A stretch of 64,000 bases of DNA, taken from the NCBI GenBank assembly GCA_039795165.1, contig JBDKER010000018.1, forward strand, positions 23,188 through 87,187, written 5' to 3'. The notes below the pieces were generated by a model. The model did no database searches and was not told the origin of the DNA. It saw nothing but the letters and a program-made list of their open reading frames with translations. A program made the translations under genes and the position numbers. The stretch comes from V1-33 sp039795165 (GTDB taxonomy: Bacteria; Verrucomicrobiota; Verrucomicrobiia; Verrucomicrobiales; V1-33). This document shows, one piece after another, positions 16,646 through 25,394 of this stretch (position 1 is the stretch's first letter; each line of letters begins with the position of its first letter).

Positions 16646-16996
16646 ATGCCGACCCCTTCTGATTTCCTTTTCCTTGCCCAGCAGGATGCCGCCCAGCCGG
16701 GAGGCGGGCTGGCACCGATGCTGATGCCGATCCTGCTGCTGGTGCTGTTCTATTTCATGCTGATCCGTCCGCAGAAGAGGCAGCAGAAGGAGCACCTTGC
16801 CAAGCTTGCGGCCCTGCAGTCCGGTGATGAAGTGATCGCGGCCGGCGGGATTTACGGAATGATCACGAACATCAACGATCGGGTCGTGACCCTTAAAGTT
16901 GCGGACAACGTAAAGATCCGGGTCGACAAGAACAGCATTCTTTCGGTACTGAAGACGGCGGATCAGCCTGCGTCCGATGCGAACCCAGCTGCCTGA
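16646..16996 (+). CDS. yajC: Preprotein translocase subunit YajC
   Basis: A 116-residue single-span protein associated with SecDF. The helix PMLMPILLLVLFYFMLI is followed by the hallmark RPQKRQQKEH and the conserved SGDEVIAAGGIYGMITNINDRVVTLKVADNVKIRV. The ATG at 16646 fits the family length; the longer in-frame reading runs back inside tgt. It lies between tgt and secDF and is expected to be co-transcribed with both. Confidence 0.95.
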   Translation: MPTPSDFLFLAQQDAAQPGGGLAPMLMPILLLVLFYFMLIRPQKRQQKEHLAKLAALQSGDEVIAAGGIYGMITNINDRVVTLKVADNVKIRVDKNSILSVLKTADQPASDANPAA

Positions 16997-17100
16997 GATT
17001 TGTTCCGAAGAGAATTCATGATTCCGGACAAAGCGGGTCGGCGGGAACGCCTCTGATGTCGTCCCGGGTCCGCTGCCAACTTTCTGCCCTGTAAATTGCC

Positions 17101-19623
17101 ATGATGCTTGCCGCCGCTGAAAATCTGTCTGCCATGGAGCAGTACCTGCCCTATCTCGTGCTTGGCATCGGGGTGATTGCGGCTGGTTTGTTCGTGGCGT
17201 ATTTCGCCTCCGAGACTGACCGCCGGAAGCGGTTTATGGGGACGTTGCTGACGCTGCTGCTGACGGCGTTTGCGGTTTTCTGCATTTTCGAGGGCAAGGG
17301 AGTGAAGAAGGGCATTGACCTGCAGGGCGGGGCTTCGTTTCTAGTGAAGGTGCAGCCTGCCGAGGGGCGGCCGGTGAATCCGGACGTGCTCACCAAGGCG
17401 CAGGAAATCATTGAGAGCCGGCTCAACCCGGGTGGCGGCAAGGACGTGGTGGTGACGCCGCAGGGCACTGACCGTCTCTATGTCGAAGTGCCGGGTCTGA
17501 GTGACGAGGAGATCAAGAATTCCAAGTCGGTCATCGAGCGGGTGGCGCGGCTTGAGTTCCGGTTGCTGGGAGCCGATGCGGTGGGCCCGGGCGGTCTGGT
17601 GTTCACCAACGAGGCTGACCAGACGATCAAGCCGGATGCCACCAAGATGCGTTATCTGGGTGACCGGGATGAGAAGGATTCCGAGGCTCGCGAACCTGGC
17701 AAGCCGAAGCCGAAGCCCGACAAGTTCATCTGGGTCCGCAAGACGGTCGAGATGAAAGGGAAGAGCGTTAAGAACGCCTTTGCCGCCCTTTATCCTGGAT
17801 CGCTGAATCACCACATCGTTGTCGAACTGCATTCCGAATTCGGCGAGCAGATGCGCAAGCTGACCAAGGCGAACATCGGTCGTCCGATGGCCATCATCAT
17901 GGATGGTGAAGTATTGTCCGCCCCGACCATCAATGGGGAATTCGGATCGAACTTCGAGGTCACGGGTGGCTTTGATGAAGTGGAGGCCCGTGAGCTTTCG
18001 AGTGCGCTCATGAATCCGCTCGAGAACCCACTGCTGGTGGAGCAATCGAGCACGATTTCGCCGACGTACGGCAAGGACACGGTGAAGCAGGGGATTTACG
18101 CCTGTCTGGTCGGTCTGGGGCTGACGCTGGTGTTCATGATGATCTACTACCGCCTGTCCGGGATCATCGCGGTGATTGGCCTTGTCGTGAACCTCCTGCT
18201 GCTGCTCGGAGCCATGCGGGTTTTCGATCAGACTCTTACCATGCCGGGGATTGCCGGGATCATTCTGACCCTCGGGATGGCCATCGATGCCAACGTCCTG
18301 ATTTACGAACGCATGCGCGAGGAATTCAAGGCCGGGCGCAGCCTCGGACCTGCCATTTCGGCTTCGTACGAGAAGGCGTTTTCCGCGATTTTCGATTCGA
18401 ACATCACGACCCTGATCACTTCGATCATCATGATTGTGGTCGCAACCGGTGCGGTGAAGGGCTTCGGTCTTTCGCTGACGATTGGTCTGATCGCGTCGAT
18501 GTTCTCGGCGCTGCTCATCACGCGGGTCTGCTTCCTCTGGCTGAGCGGGGCCGGGCTGCAGAAGCTTTCGTTCATGGAACTGATCGAGAACCGGCTCCAT
18601 GATTTCATGGGCAAGCGGAAGCTGTGGCTCACGATTTCCGCGGTGCTCTGTGCTGCCATGGTGGGCGTGGTGGCGCTGAAGGGTCAGAAGGTGCTCGGCT
18701 ATGAACTCCGGGGGGGCGACATTGTGAGTCTGACTGGTGTGCCGGGGGCGACGGAAGATTCTGTGCGCACCGCCATGGGTTCCTGGAAATTCACTGCGAA
18801 GGACGGATCGGCGTTGGAAGCCGCCAATGTCAATGTGAGCACGGTGAAGCCCCTCACGGGTGAACCGTATGTGATTCTGCGGAGTCCTCCGGCGACCGCG
18901 GATGCCATCCGCACGCATCTTGCCGCGAATCTGGCGGGAGCGGACGAAGTGGCCAAGCAGAAAATTGCCGAAGCATCGGCGGAATCCATGGGTTCTGCGG
19001 TGGGCGGCGAAATGCTCAAGAGGTCGTTCTGGGCCCTCGGGCTGGGCCTGCTCGGCATTTTCATCTACCTGACCTTCCGGTTTGAAATGCCGTTCGCGAT
19101 CGGCGGTATTGTGGCGATTCTGCACGACGTGACAATTGCCGTGGGAGTGTGTGCGCTCGCGGGCAAGGAAATCGGTCTGATTCTCGTCGGTGCCTTCCTG
19201 ACGATCGCAGGGTACTCCATCAATGACACCATCGTGATTTTTGACCGGGTGCGGGACAATCTGCGGACAATGACCGGTGATCTGGAGAGCATTCTGAATC
19301 ATGCGATCAGTGCGACCCTCAGCCGGACGATCATCACCTCCGGGGTGACGGCGCTGGCGGTGCTCGCGATGTGGCTGTTCGGTGGCAAATCGATGGCGGA
19401 CTTTTCCTTTGCGATGCTGATTGGGATGCTGTCGGGCGTGTACTCAACGATCTTCATTGCGAGTCCGGTGGTGCTCTGGTGGGCGCGGAAGCGGAAACTC
19501 AATCTCCGTCAGCAGATTCTCGATGCGGATGCGCTGGCACTGGAAGCGGCCAGCGGGCTGGAACGCGAAGCACCGGAGAAGAAGGGCAAGGGAGGCGACG
19601 CCGCTGCCCTGCCGTCGTCCTGA
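17101..19623 (+). CDS. secDF: Single-chain SecDF protein-export membrane protein
   Basis: The 840-residue protein joins SecD and SecF, which use the proton gradient to help pull secreted proteins across the inner membrane. SecD features: GIDLQGGASFLVKV, the large periplasmic P1 region and the signature GMAIDANVLIYERMREE near residue 393. SecF features: a second GGDIVSLTG start near 540 and GYSINDTIVIFDRVRDN near 704. About 12 helices are visible. The fusion is known in several phyla including Bacteroidota and Verrucomicrobiota. It lies 104 bp after yajC. An earlier ATG at 17101 is taken since MMLAAAENLSAMEQYL precedes the first helix. Confidence 0.96.
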   Translation: MMLAAAENLSAMEQYLPYLVLGIGVIAAGLFVAYFASETDRRKRFMGTLLTLLLTAFAVFCIFEGKGVKKGIDLQGGASFLVKVQPAEGRPVNPDVLTKAQEIIESRLNPGGGKDVVVTPQGTDRLYVEVPGLSDEEIKNSKSVIERVARLEFRLLGADAVGPGGLVFTNEADQTIKPDATKMRYLGDRDEKDSEAREPGKPKPKPDKFIWVRKTVEMKGKSVKNAFAALYPGSLNHHIVVELHSEFGEQMRKLTKANIGRPMAIIMDGEVLSAPTINGEFGSNFEVTGGFDEVEARELSSALMNPLENPLLVEQSSTISPTYGKDTVKQGIYACLVGLGLTLVFMMIYYRLSGIIAVIGLVVNLLLLLGAMRVFDQTLTMPGIAGIILTLGMAIDANVLIYERMREEFKAGRSLGPAISASYEKAFSAIFDSNITTLITSIIMIVVATGAVKGFGLSLTIGLIASMFSALLITRVCFLWLSGAGLQKLSFMELIENRLHDFMGKRKLWLTISAVLCAAMVGVVALKGQKVLGYELRGGDIVSLTGVPGATEDSVRTAMGSWKFTAKDGSALEAANVNVSTVKPLTGEPYVILRSPPATADAIRTHLAANLAGADEVAKQKIAEASAESMGSAVGGEMLKRSFWALGLGLLGIFIYLTFRFEMPFAIGGIVAILHDVTIAVGVCALAGKEIGLILVGAFLTIAGYSINDTIVIFDRVRDNLRTMTGDLESILNHAISATLSRTIITSGVTALAVLAMWLFGGKSMADFSFAMLIGMLSGVYSTIFIASPVVLWWARKRKLNLRQQILDADALALEAASGLEREAPEKKGKGGDAAALPSS

Positions 19624-19645
19624 TTGCATCAGACCCGTTCTGCGC

Positions 19646-20668
19646 ATGATCACGGTGCCGCCAGAAGACCGCGGTCCGGTGGATATGCATGTGCATCTCG
19701 TCGGCAACGGGCTGACGGGGTCGGGTTGCTGGCTGCGCCCGCCGTTTCTCCATCGATTTCTGGCTGACTGGATGCTGCGGCAGCTGGGGATGACGGTATC
19801 GTGGCGGGTGGCTGGCTTTGACGAGGCGTATGTGGAATTGCTGGTGCGGTGGCTGCGGGAGAGTCCGCTGACGCATGCGGTCCTGCTGGCCCACGAGGAA
19901 GTGTACGATGCGGGTGGGCGGAAGCTGGCGGTTGGTTCGATGCTGGTACCGAATGACTATGTCTTTGCGGTGTGTGCTCAGCATCCGGAACTGTTGCCGG
20001 CTGTCTCCATTCATCCGGCGCGGGCGGATGCCATGGACGAACTCGAGCGTTGTCTGGAACGGGGAGCGGTCATGATGAAGTGCCTGCCGAACTGTCAGAA
20101 CATCGATAGCCGGCTGCCGCGGTACCGGAAATTCTGGGAACGCATGGCGGAGGCCGGGCTGCCGCTCCTTGCGCATACGGGCGGGGAGCATACCATTCCG
20201 CAGGTCGATCCCTCGCTGGCTGATCCCCGCACGCTGGTGGGCGCGCTGGAAGCCGGGGTGACCGTGATTGCGGCGCATGCGGCCACGCGGAGCGGGTTGC
20301 GCGACCCCGACTATCTCGACGTGCTGCTGGAGATGATGGAGCGCTGGCCACGTCTTCATGCCGACATCAGTGCCCTCAATCTGCCGCTGCGGAGCGCCGG
20401 ATTGCCCCGACTGCTGCGCCGGCCCGAATGGCATCACCGGCTTGTCCACGGCAGCGATTTTCCCGTGCCCGTGCTGCCCGCCTGGCCACGGCGGCGTGGC
20501 GTCATTTCCACGGAAGTGGAACGCAACTGGGCGGCCGTTAGCAACGTGATCGACCGGGATTACGGACTGAAGAAGGCCATGGGATTTCCCGATTCGGTTT
20601 TCACCGGGGTGTGGAATCTGCTGCGGGTTGGTGCTCCGGCAGTTCCGTCCAGCGGGAAACCGTCTTGA
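19646..20668 (+). CDS. Amidohydrolase-family metal-dependent hydrolase
   Basis: A 340-residue TIM-barrel hydrolase of the amidohydrolase_2 type. The first metal pair is H15 and H17 in DMHVHLVG. Further ligands are visible as PAVSIHPARAD, MKCLPNCQ (a candidate bridging Lys), AHTGGEHT, AAHAATRSG and the Asp in HGSDFPVPV. The family includes decarboxylases and lactone or amide hydrolases; the substrate is not evident. The ATG at 19646 is 22 bases past the secDF stop, so it may be read from the same transcript. A strong terminator follows at 20705-20738. Confidence 0.82.
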   Translation: MITVPPEDRGPVDMHVHLVGNGLTGSGCWLRPPFLHRFLADWMLRQLGMTVSWRVAGFDEAYVELLVRWLRESPLTHAVLLAHEEVYDAGGRKLAVGSMLVPNDYVFAVCAQHPELLPAVSIHPARADAMDELERCLERGAVMMKCLPNCQNIDSRLPRYRKFWERMAEAGLPLLAHTGGEHTIPQVDPSLADPRTLVGALEAGVTVIAAHAATRSGLRDPDYLDVLLEMMERWPRLHADISALNLPLRSAGLPRLLRRPEWHHRLVHGSDFPVPVLPAWPRRRGVISTEVERNWAAVSNVIDRDYGLKKAMGFPDSVFTGVWNLLRVGAPAVPSSGKPS

Positions 20669-20704
20669 CGGGCCGATGATTCCGCCGCAGTGACTGGGCA
20701 ACTT

Positions 20705-20738
20705 GCCCGGCTGTCAGCTGCCCGGGCTTTTCTGTTTT
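20705..20738 (+). terminator. Rho-independent terminator
   Basis: GCCCGG (20705-20710) pairs with CCGGGC (20722-20727), flanked by further complementarity, and is followed by TTTTCTGTTTT. It should end the secDF/amidohydrolase transcript. It finishes only 9 bases before the ATG of the next gene. Confidence 0.8.
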
Positions 20739-20747
20739 GACTGTGAT

Positions 20748-22253
20748 ATGACCTGGGACTGGAAGACCACCCTCTGGTTTGTCTGCTACCTGCCGGTAGT
20801 GGTCGGGCTCACCCTGTTCGGGCTGCATCGATTCTACATCGTCTGGCTGTTCTGGAAGCACTACCGGCGTCCCCCCCGGCCGGCGGCGCGCTTTGCGGAA
20901 CTTCCGCTGGTGACCGTGCAGCTTCCCGTCTTCAATGAAATGCACGTGGTGCGCCGCCTTGTGGAATCCGTGGCGGCACTCGATTATCCCAGGCATCTGC
21001 TGCAGATTCAGATCCTCGACGATTCGACCGACGAAACCGTGGCAATCTGTCAGGAAGAGGAAGCGAAGCTGCGGGCCGAGGGCTACGATGTGACGCACAT
21101 TCACCGGACCAACCGGGAGGGCTTCAAGGCAGGGGCCATGGAAAACGGGCTGAAGACAGCTCGGGGCGAATATGTGTTCATTCTCGATGCCGATTTCATT
21201 CCGCCGCCCGGGGTGCTGAAGGAGATGATTCATTACTTCACCGACCCCCGCATCGGTCTGGTGCAGAGCCGCTGGGGTCATCTCAATCGCGACTATTCGC
21301 TTCTGACGAAGGTGCAGGCCATGTTCCTTGACGGTCACCTTGTGGTCGAGCAGGTGGCGCGCAGCCGGGCCGGACGATTCTTCAATTTCAATGGGACGGC
21401 GGGCATCTGGCGGAAGGCAGCCATTGTGGATGCGGGGGGCTGGGAACACGATACCCTGACGGAGGATCTTGATCTCTCGTACCGCGCGCAGATGAAGGGC
21501 TGGAAGTTCGTGTTCCTCTGCGACCTGATTACGCCCGCCGAACTGCCGGTCGATGTGAATGGATTCAAGACACAGCAGCACCGCTGGACGAAGGGATCGA
21601 TTCAGACCTGCAAGAAGATGCTGGGACCGGTGTGGCGGAGCAAGCAACCGCTCGCCATCAAGCTCGAGGCCACCGTCCATCTCGGCATCAACTTCATGAA
21701 TCTGCTGCTCGTGTGCCAGTGCGTGGTGGCATGGCCTGGCATGGGACAGCAATTCAGCCTCGGCGGTCACCGATTCCTCCTTCTCGATCTTCCGGTCTTC
21801 ATTCTGTCGACCGTTTCCGTGGCCCTCTTCTATCTTTCGAGTCAGATGGCCGCCTACCCTCGTCACTGGCTGCGGCACATGCTGTATTATCCCATGCTGA
21901 TCGCCGTACTTGTCGGCATGGCTGTCAACAACGGCCGCGCCGTGCTCGAAGCCCTCTTCAACAAAGAATCCCCCTTCGTGCGCACCCCGAAGTTCGGGAT
22001 CGAAGGCAAGAAGAAGGCCCCGGCCGCCCAGAAAAATTACAAGTCGCTGAAATCCATTGCTTTGGGATCCGAGGTGGCCCTTGCGGTTTACTTCACGATT
22101 GCCCTTATTTCGGCTTTCTTAAAAAATTACTGGAGTTCCGTTCCGTTTTTGTTACTGTTCATGGCAGGCTTCTGGTACGTGGTCTGGGGATCCTTGCCCC
22201 AGCTGTTTCCCGGGAGTCAGAAGGAGGATGAAAGTGGCCCGGTGGCTGCGTAG
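20748..22253 (+). CDS. Family 2 glycosyltransferase, cellulose/mannan-synthase-like
   Basis: A 501-residue processive-type GT2 enzyme in the inner membrane. One N-terminal helix is followed by the cytoplasmic catalytic domain with DD91-92, DAD147-149, TED238-240 and QQHRW276-280, the complete D,D,D,QxxRW signature. Three to four C-terminal helices follow. It resembles CslA/BcsA-like beta-glycan synthases without the PilZ domain. No partner subunit is adjacent; the next gene is an L,D-transpeptidase, so a role in the envelope is plausible. The ATG at 20748 sits 10 bases after a terminator U-tract and has no clear ribosome binding site. An earlier in-frame start at 20703 would lie upstream of that hairpin. 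Confidence 0.85.
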   Translation: MTWDWKTTLWFVCYLPVVVGLTLFGLHRFYIVWLFWKHYRRPPRPAARFAELPLVTVQLPVFNEMHVVRRLVESVAALDYPRHLLQIQILDDSTDETVAICQEEEAKLRAEGYDVTHIHRTNREGFKAGAMENGLKTARGEYVFILDADFIPPPGVLKEMIHYFTDPRIGLVQSRWGHLNRDYSLLTKVQAMFLDGHLVVEQVARSRAGRFFNFNGTAGIWRKAAIVDAGGWEHDTLTEDLDLSYRAQMKGWKFVFLCDLITPAELPVDVNGFKTQQHRWTKGSIQTCKKMLGPVWRSKQPLAIKLEATVHLGINFMNLLLVCQCVVAWPGMGQQFSLGGHRFLLLDLPVFILSTVSVALFYLSSQMAAYPRHWLRHMLYYPMLIAVLVGMAVNNGRAVLEALFNKESPFVRTPKFGIEGKKKAPAAQKNYKSLKSIALGSEVALAVYFTIALISAFLKNYWSSVPFLLLFMAGFWYVVWGSLPQLFPGSQKEDESGPVAA

Positions 22254-22277
22254 TCCTCAATGAGAGACCATGAGACC

Positions 22278-22952
22278 ATGAGCGAAGGAACAAATGATCA
22301 GAAGGGTGCCCGCAAGCGGCTGCTGGGAGCAATGGTAGCTGGGCTGGCGGCGGTGCTGCTGAGCAGTTGCGGCACAACCCGGGCGCACCGCGAGATTGTC
22401 GTGAGCGTGAAGGATCAGAAGGCGGCCCTGTATGAACGTGGGGAACCGGTCCGCGTGTATGGGGTTTCGACATCGAAGTTTGGTCTTGGGGATCAGATGA
22501 ACAGTTGCCGGACGCCGACGGGCAAATTGCGGGTGGTGCGGAAGATCGGCCAGGGGATGCCACCGGGCATGGTTTTTAAATCGCGACGGCCGACTGGGGA
22601 GATTCTGCCGCCGAATTCGCCGGGGCGGGATCCGGTGGTGACGCGGATTCTTTGGCTGGCTGGGATGGAAGGAAAGAACCGGAACACCCTCCGGAGATTT
22701 ATCTACATTCATGGGACGCCGGAAGAGGGGAAGATCGGGCGTCCGGCGAGTTACGGCTGTGTGCGCATGCGGAGCATGGATGTGATTGATCTCTTCAACC
22801 GGACGCCTGTGGGCACGCCGGTGGTCATCGAACAGGGGGGCTTGCCACTGGAGGCGAAGTTTCAGAAGGAATATGTGTACCAGCCACCGAGTCGGCCCGA
22901 GCGCGGTCCGGCGCTGCGGGGTCAGCCTGAGACTGCGGTGGTGCAGCGCTGA
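22278..22952 (+). CDS. L,D-transpeptidase (YkuD domain) lipoprotein
   Basis: A 224-residue lipoprotein: charged start with RKR, hydrophobic core and lipobox LLSSC (C31). The YkuD domain shows H145 in YIHGT and the nucleophile C161 in ASYGCVRM, the HXnSxGCxR catalytic signature. Such enzymes make 3-3 cross-links in peptidoglycan or attach lipoproteins to it. Residues 40-70 (IVVSVKDQKAALYERG) fit the YkuD start. A start at 22260 in the same frame is also possible. It lies 24 bp after the glycosyltransferase and may share its transcript. Confidence 0.87.
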   Translation: MSEGTNDQKGARKRLLGAMVAGLAAVLLSSCGTTRAHREIVVSVKDQKAALYERGEPVRVYGVSTSKFGLGDQMNSCRTPTGKLRVVRKIGQGMPPGMVFKSRRPTGEILPPNSPGRDPVVTRILWLAGMEGKNRNTLRRFIYIHGTPEEGKIGRPASYGCVRMRSMDVIDLFNRTPVGTPVVIEQGGLPLEAKFQKEYVYQPPSRPERGPALRGQPETAVVQR

Positions 22953-22970
22953 TTCTGTTGTTTCCCCGGC

Positions 22971-22998
22971 TTGACAGTCTGCAATCGGCTGATACGCT
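22971..22998 (+). promoter_or_regulatory. Sigma-70 promoter of rpsT
   Basis: A consensus TTGACA (22971-22976) and TACGCT (22993-22998) are spaced by 16 bases, about 40 bases upstream of the rpsT ATG. Confidence 0.7.
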
Positions 22999-23038
22999 CA
23001 CCCTCCTTTTCATTTCCAAGTTTTCCTGAAAACCATCC

Positions 23039-23302
23039 ATGGCCAATAACAAGTCCGCTGAAAAACGTGTCCGTCAGACTGAGACCCGCACGCTCCGCAA
23101 CAAATCGATGAAGACCCGTGTGAAAAACGCGCGTCGTGGTCTCAATCAGGCGACAGCGGCCAAGGATGGTGCAGCGGCGGCCCCCAAGCTGGCCCTGCTT
23201 TCGTCGGTTGCGGACAAGGCTGCCAACCGTGGCGTCATTCACCGCAACAAGGCGAACCGCATCAAGTCGCGTGCGGCGAAGCTCGTGGCTGCGGCCAAGT
23301 GA
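23039..23302 (+). CDS. rpsT: 30S ribosomal protein S20
   Basis: An 87-residue, very basic protein with the S20 pattern MANNKSAEKRVRQTE...NKSMKTRVKNA...LLSSVADKAANRGVIHRNKANRIKSRAAKL. It binds 16S rRNA early in small-subunit assembly. It has its own promoter at 22971-22998 and a strong terminator at 23351-23393, so it is a single-gene unit. The region just upstream has no clear Shine-Dalgarno sequence. Confidence 0.97.
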   Translation: MANNKSAEKRVRQTETRTLRNKSMKTRVKNARRGLNQATAAKDGAAAAPKLALLSSVADKAANRGVIHRNKANRIKSRAAKLVAAAK

Positions 23303-23350
23303 GCTGAGGAATCCGGGAATCCGGGCTTCGGCCTGGAGTATCTGAAATTT

Positions 23351-23393
23351 GACCGGCTGCCGGGTTCCCAAGGGACTGGCAGTCGGTTTTTTT
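23351..23393 (+). terminator. Rho-independent terminator of rpsT
   Basis: CCGGCTGCC pairs with GGCAGTCGG (one G-U pair) around an inner GGTTCCC/GGGA region, followed by seven T residues at 23387-23393. Confidence 0.88.
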
Positions 23394-23533
23394 GTGCTGG
23401 AGCGAGTTGACCGGCAGAGGCCAGGAGGCGGCCGGCATCTTACCTTGAGGCGGAGGCGCGGTGGGCAGCGAGCTTACATCTAGCTACGGATCCGCTCGGC
23501 TTGGGCAGCAGTGGATTTCCTTGGGATGAGCGG

Positions 23534-24952
23534 TCAGAGGATGACACCTGGGGAGACCGAGCGGGCTGCGGGGTAGCGGTCGAGCCATGTGGCGGTGGTA
23601 TCGGCGAGGGCGTCGACCTGGCTGGTGGCGGCCCCGGTGCGGGTGGCGCTGTGCTGGAAGATGGAGAGGACGCGGTCTTTGGTGAAGCCGAGCCGGGGGT
23701 CTGCGGCGAGGCGGTCGAGGAGATCGTTTTCCGAGGCGGCCCCGCTGCGGAGGCTGCGGACGGCGGCGATGGCGTGTTCCTTGATGGCTTCGTGGGCGGT
23801 TTCGCGACCGACGCCTGATTTGACTGCTTCCATGAGGAAGGTGGTGGTGAGGAGGAAGGGGAGGTAGCGATGGGTTTCGCGGGCGACGACATCGGGGTAG
23901 ACTTCCATCTGCTGGAGGACGACGAGGGTGGTTTCGAGGAGGCCATCGAAGGCGAAGAAGCTGTCCGGGAGGACGATGCGGCGGACGACTGAGCAGGAGA
24001 CATCGCCTTCGTTCCACTGGTCGCCGGCGAGTCCGGATGCCATCGTGAGGTAGCCTTTGAGGATGAGATGGAGGCCATTGATGCGTTCGCACGAGCGGCT
24101 GTTCATCTTGTGGGGCATGGCGCTGGAGCCGGTCTGGCCGGGGGCGAAGCCTTCGCTGGCGAGTTCGTGACCGGCCATGAGGCGAAGGGTGCGGGCGAAG
24201 GACGAGGGACCGCTGGCGGTATCCGTGAGGGCGGCGACGACGCGGAAGTCGAGGCTGCGCGGATAGACCTGGCCGACGGCGGTGCAGGAAGCCGGGAGGC
24301 TGAGGTGGCTGGTGATTTTCTGTTCGAGGGCAGCGACTTTCGCGTGATCGCCTCCGAAGAGGTTGAGTTGGTCGAGCTGGGTTCCAGTGGCCCCCTTGAT
24401 GCCGCGGACTGGGTAGGTGGCGATGAGGTGTTCGAGGGAAGTGAGGCCGCCGAGGAGTTCTTCGGCGAACATGGCGAGGCGTTTGCCGAGGGTGGTGGGC
24501 TGGGCGGCGACGTTGTGGGTACGAGCCGTGAGAATGAGATCGCGGGTTTCCGAGGCGCGGCGGCTCAAGGCGGCGAGGACCGCAACCGAGCGGACCAGAG
24601 AAATCTGGAGGGCATGGAACGACTGGAGTTGTTCCACGTTTTCGGTGAGGTCGCGGCTTGTCATCCCCTTGTGGATGTGTTCGTGGCCGGCCAGTTCGCA
24701 GAATTCGTCGATGCGGGCCTTCACGTCGTGGCGGGTGACGCGTTCCCGTTCCATGATGCGGGCGACATTGATGTCGTTTTTGGCCTTTTCGTAGGCGGCG
24801 ATGGCCTCGGCGGGGATGTCGAGTCCGAGGTCGCGCTGCGCCTTCATGACCGCGATCCAGAGTTCGCGTTCGAGGAGGATTTTCCCTTCCGGCGACCAGA
24901 TCGAGGTCATGGCTGGGGTGGCGTAGCGTTCGGCGAGGACGTTGGGGATCAT
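23534..24952 (-). CDS. purB: Adenylosuccinate lyase
   Basis: PurB cleaves SAICAR and adenylosuccinate in purine synthesis. The 472-residue protein shows the superfamily signatures: HEHIHKGMTSRDLTENVEQ, the catalytic His region TARTHNVAAQPTTLGKR and the mobile loop GSSAMPHKMNSRSCERI. The ATG at 24952 (MIPNVLAERYATPAM) matches the usual start; the longer reading from 25036 adds 28 residues without family character. It is the last of a run of minus-strand genes, 61 bases after the YkgJ-like gene. Confidence 0.95.
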   Translation of the reverse strand: MIPNVLAERYATPAMTSIWSPEGKILLERELWIAVMKAQRDLGLDIPAEAIAAYEKAKNDINVARIMERERVTRHDVKARIDEFCELAGHEHIHKGMTSRDLTENVEQLQSFHALQISLVRSVAVLAALSRRASETRDLILTARTHNVAAQPTTLGKRLAMFAEELLGGLTSLEHLIATYPVRGIKGATGTQLDQLNLFGGDHAKVAALEQKITSHLSLPASCTAVGQVYPRSLDFRVVAALTDTASGPSSFARTLRLMAGHELASEGFAPGQTGSSAMPHKMNSRSCERINGLHLILKGYLTMASGLAGDQWNEGDVSCSVVRRIVLPDSFFAFDGLLETTLVVLQQMEVYPDVVARETHRYLPFLLTTTFLMEAVKSGVGRETAHEAIKEHAIAAVRSLRSGAASENDLLDRLAADPRLGFTKDRVLSIFQHSATRTGAATSQVDALADTTATWLDRYPAARSVSPGVIL

Positions 24953-25013
24953 GAGGGGCGGTCGGAAAACGGTGTGATGCGGGCGGGGCTGGTACGCAGG
25001 GTTGCGGGCTGGG

Positions 25014-25394
25014 TCAATCGCTGGCGCGGTGGCCATCCTTGAAGTGGTCGCCTTCGTGGACGGTGACCGGGATGGCTTCGCAGACTTTCTGCCAGCCTGG
25101 GAAGTTCCAGAGGTTGGGGAAGTCGCGGCACTGCTGGGGTTTGACGGGATTGATGGCGCAGTCGTGGCCCTTGAGGAAGATGCAGGAATGGTCCGGGTGG
25201 TCGATGAGGGAGAGGCCGAGTCGGTCTGCGCGGAGGCGGGTGAAGCGTTCGATGAATTCCGCTTCCGGGATGCCGAGGTGGCTGGAGATGGCGGAGATTT
25301 CGGCTGGGGAGACGCGGACGTCGCCGGGCCAGCGGCAGCAGTTGGTGCAGCGCTGGCATTGCCAGTAGATGTGGCCGAGCGGGGGCGGGGTCAC
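25014..25394 (-). CDS. YkgJ-family Cys-cluster protein
   Basis: A 126-residue protein with the CxxCxxCC motif near its start (C13, C16, C19, C20), then a helical middle and later cysteines in SCIFLKGHDCAINPVKPQQCRDFP. This is the YkgJ/UPF0153 family, thought to bind zinc or iron; the biological role is unknown. The GTG at 25394 overlaps the epimerase stop by four bases (GTGA), which decides the start and implies translational coupling. A longer reading of the frame runs inside the epimerase gene. Confidence 0.82.
   Translation of the reverse strand: MTPPPLGHIYWQCQRCTNCCRWPGDVRVSPAEISAISSHLGIPEAEFIERFTRLRADRLGLSLIDHPDHSCIFLKGHDCAINPVKPQQCRDFPNLWNFPGWQKVCEAIPVTVHEGDHFKDGHRASD

Noticed and set aside
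24952..25036. A longer PurB starting at 25036
   Set aside because: The additional 28 residues have no family similarity and run into the region just before the YkgJ-like stop; the ATG at 24952 gives the usual N-terminus.
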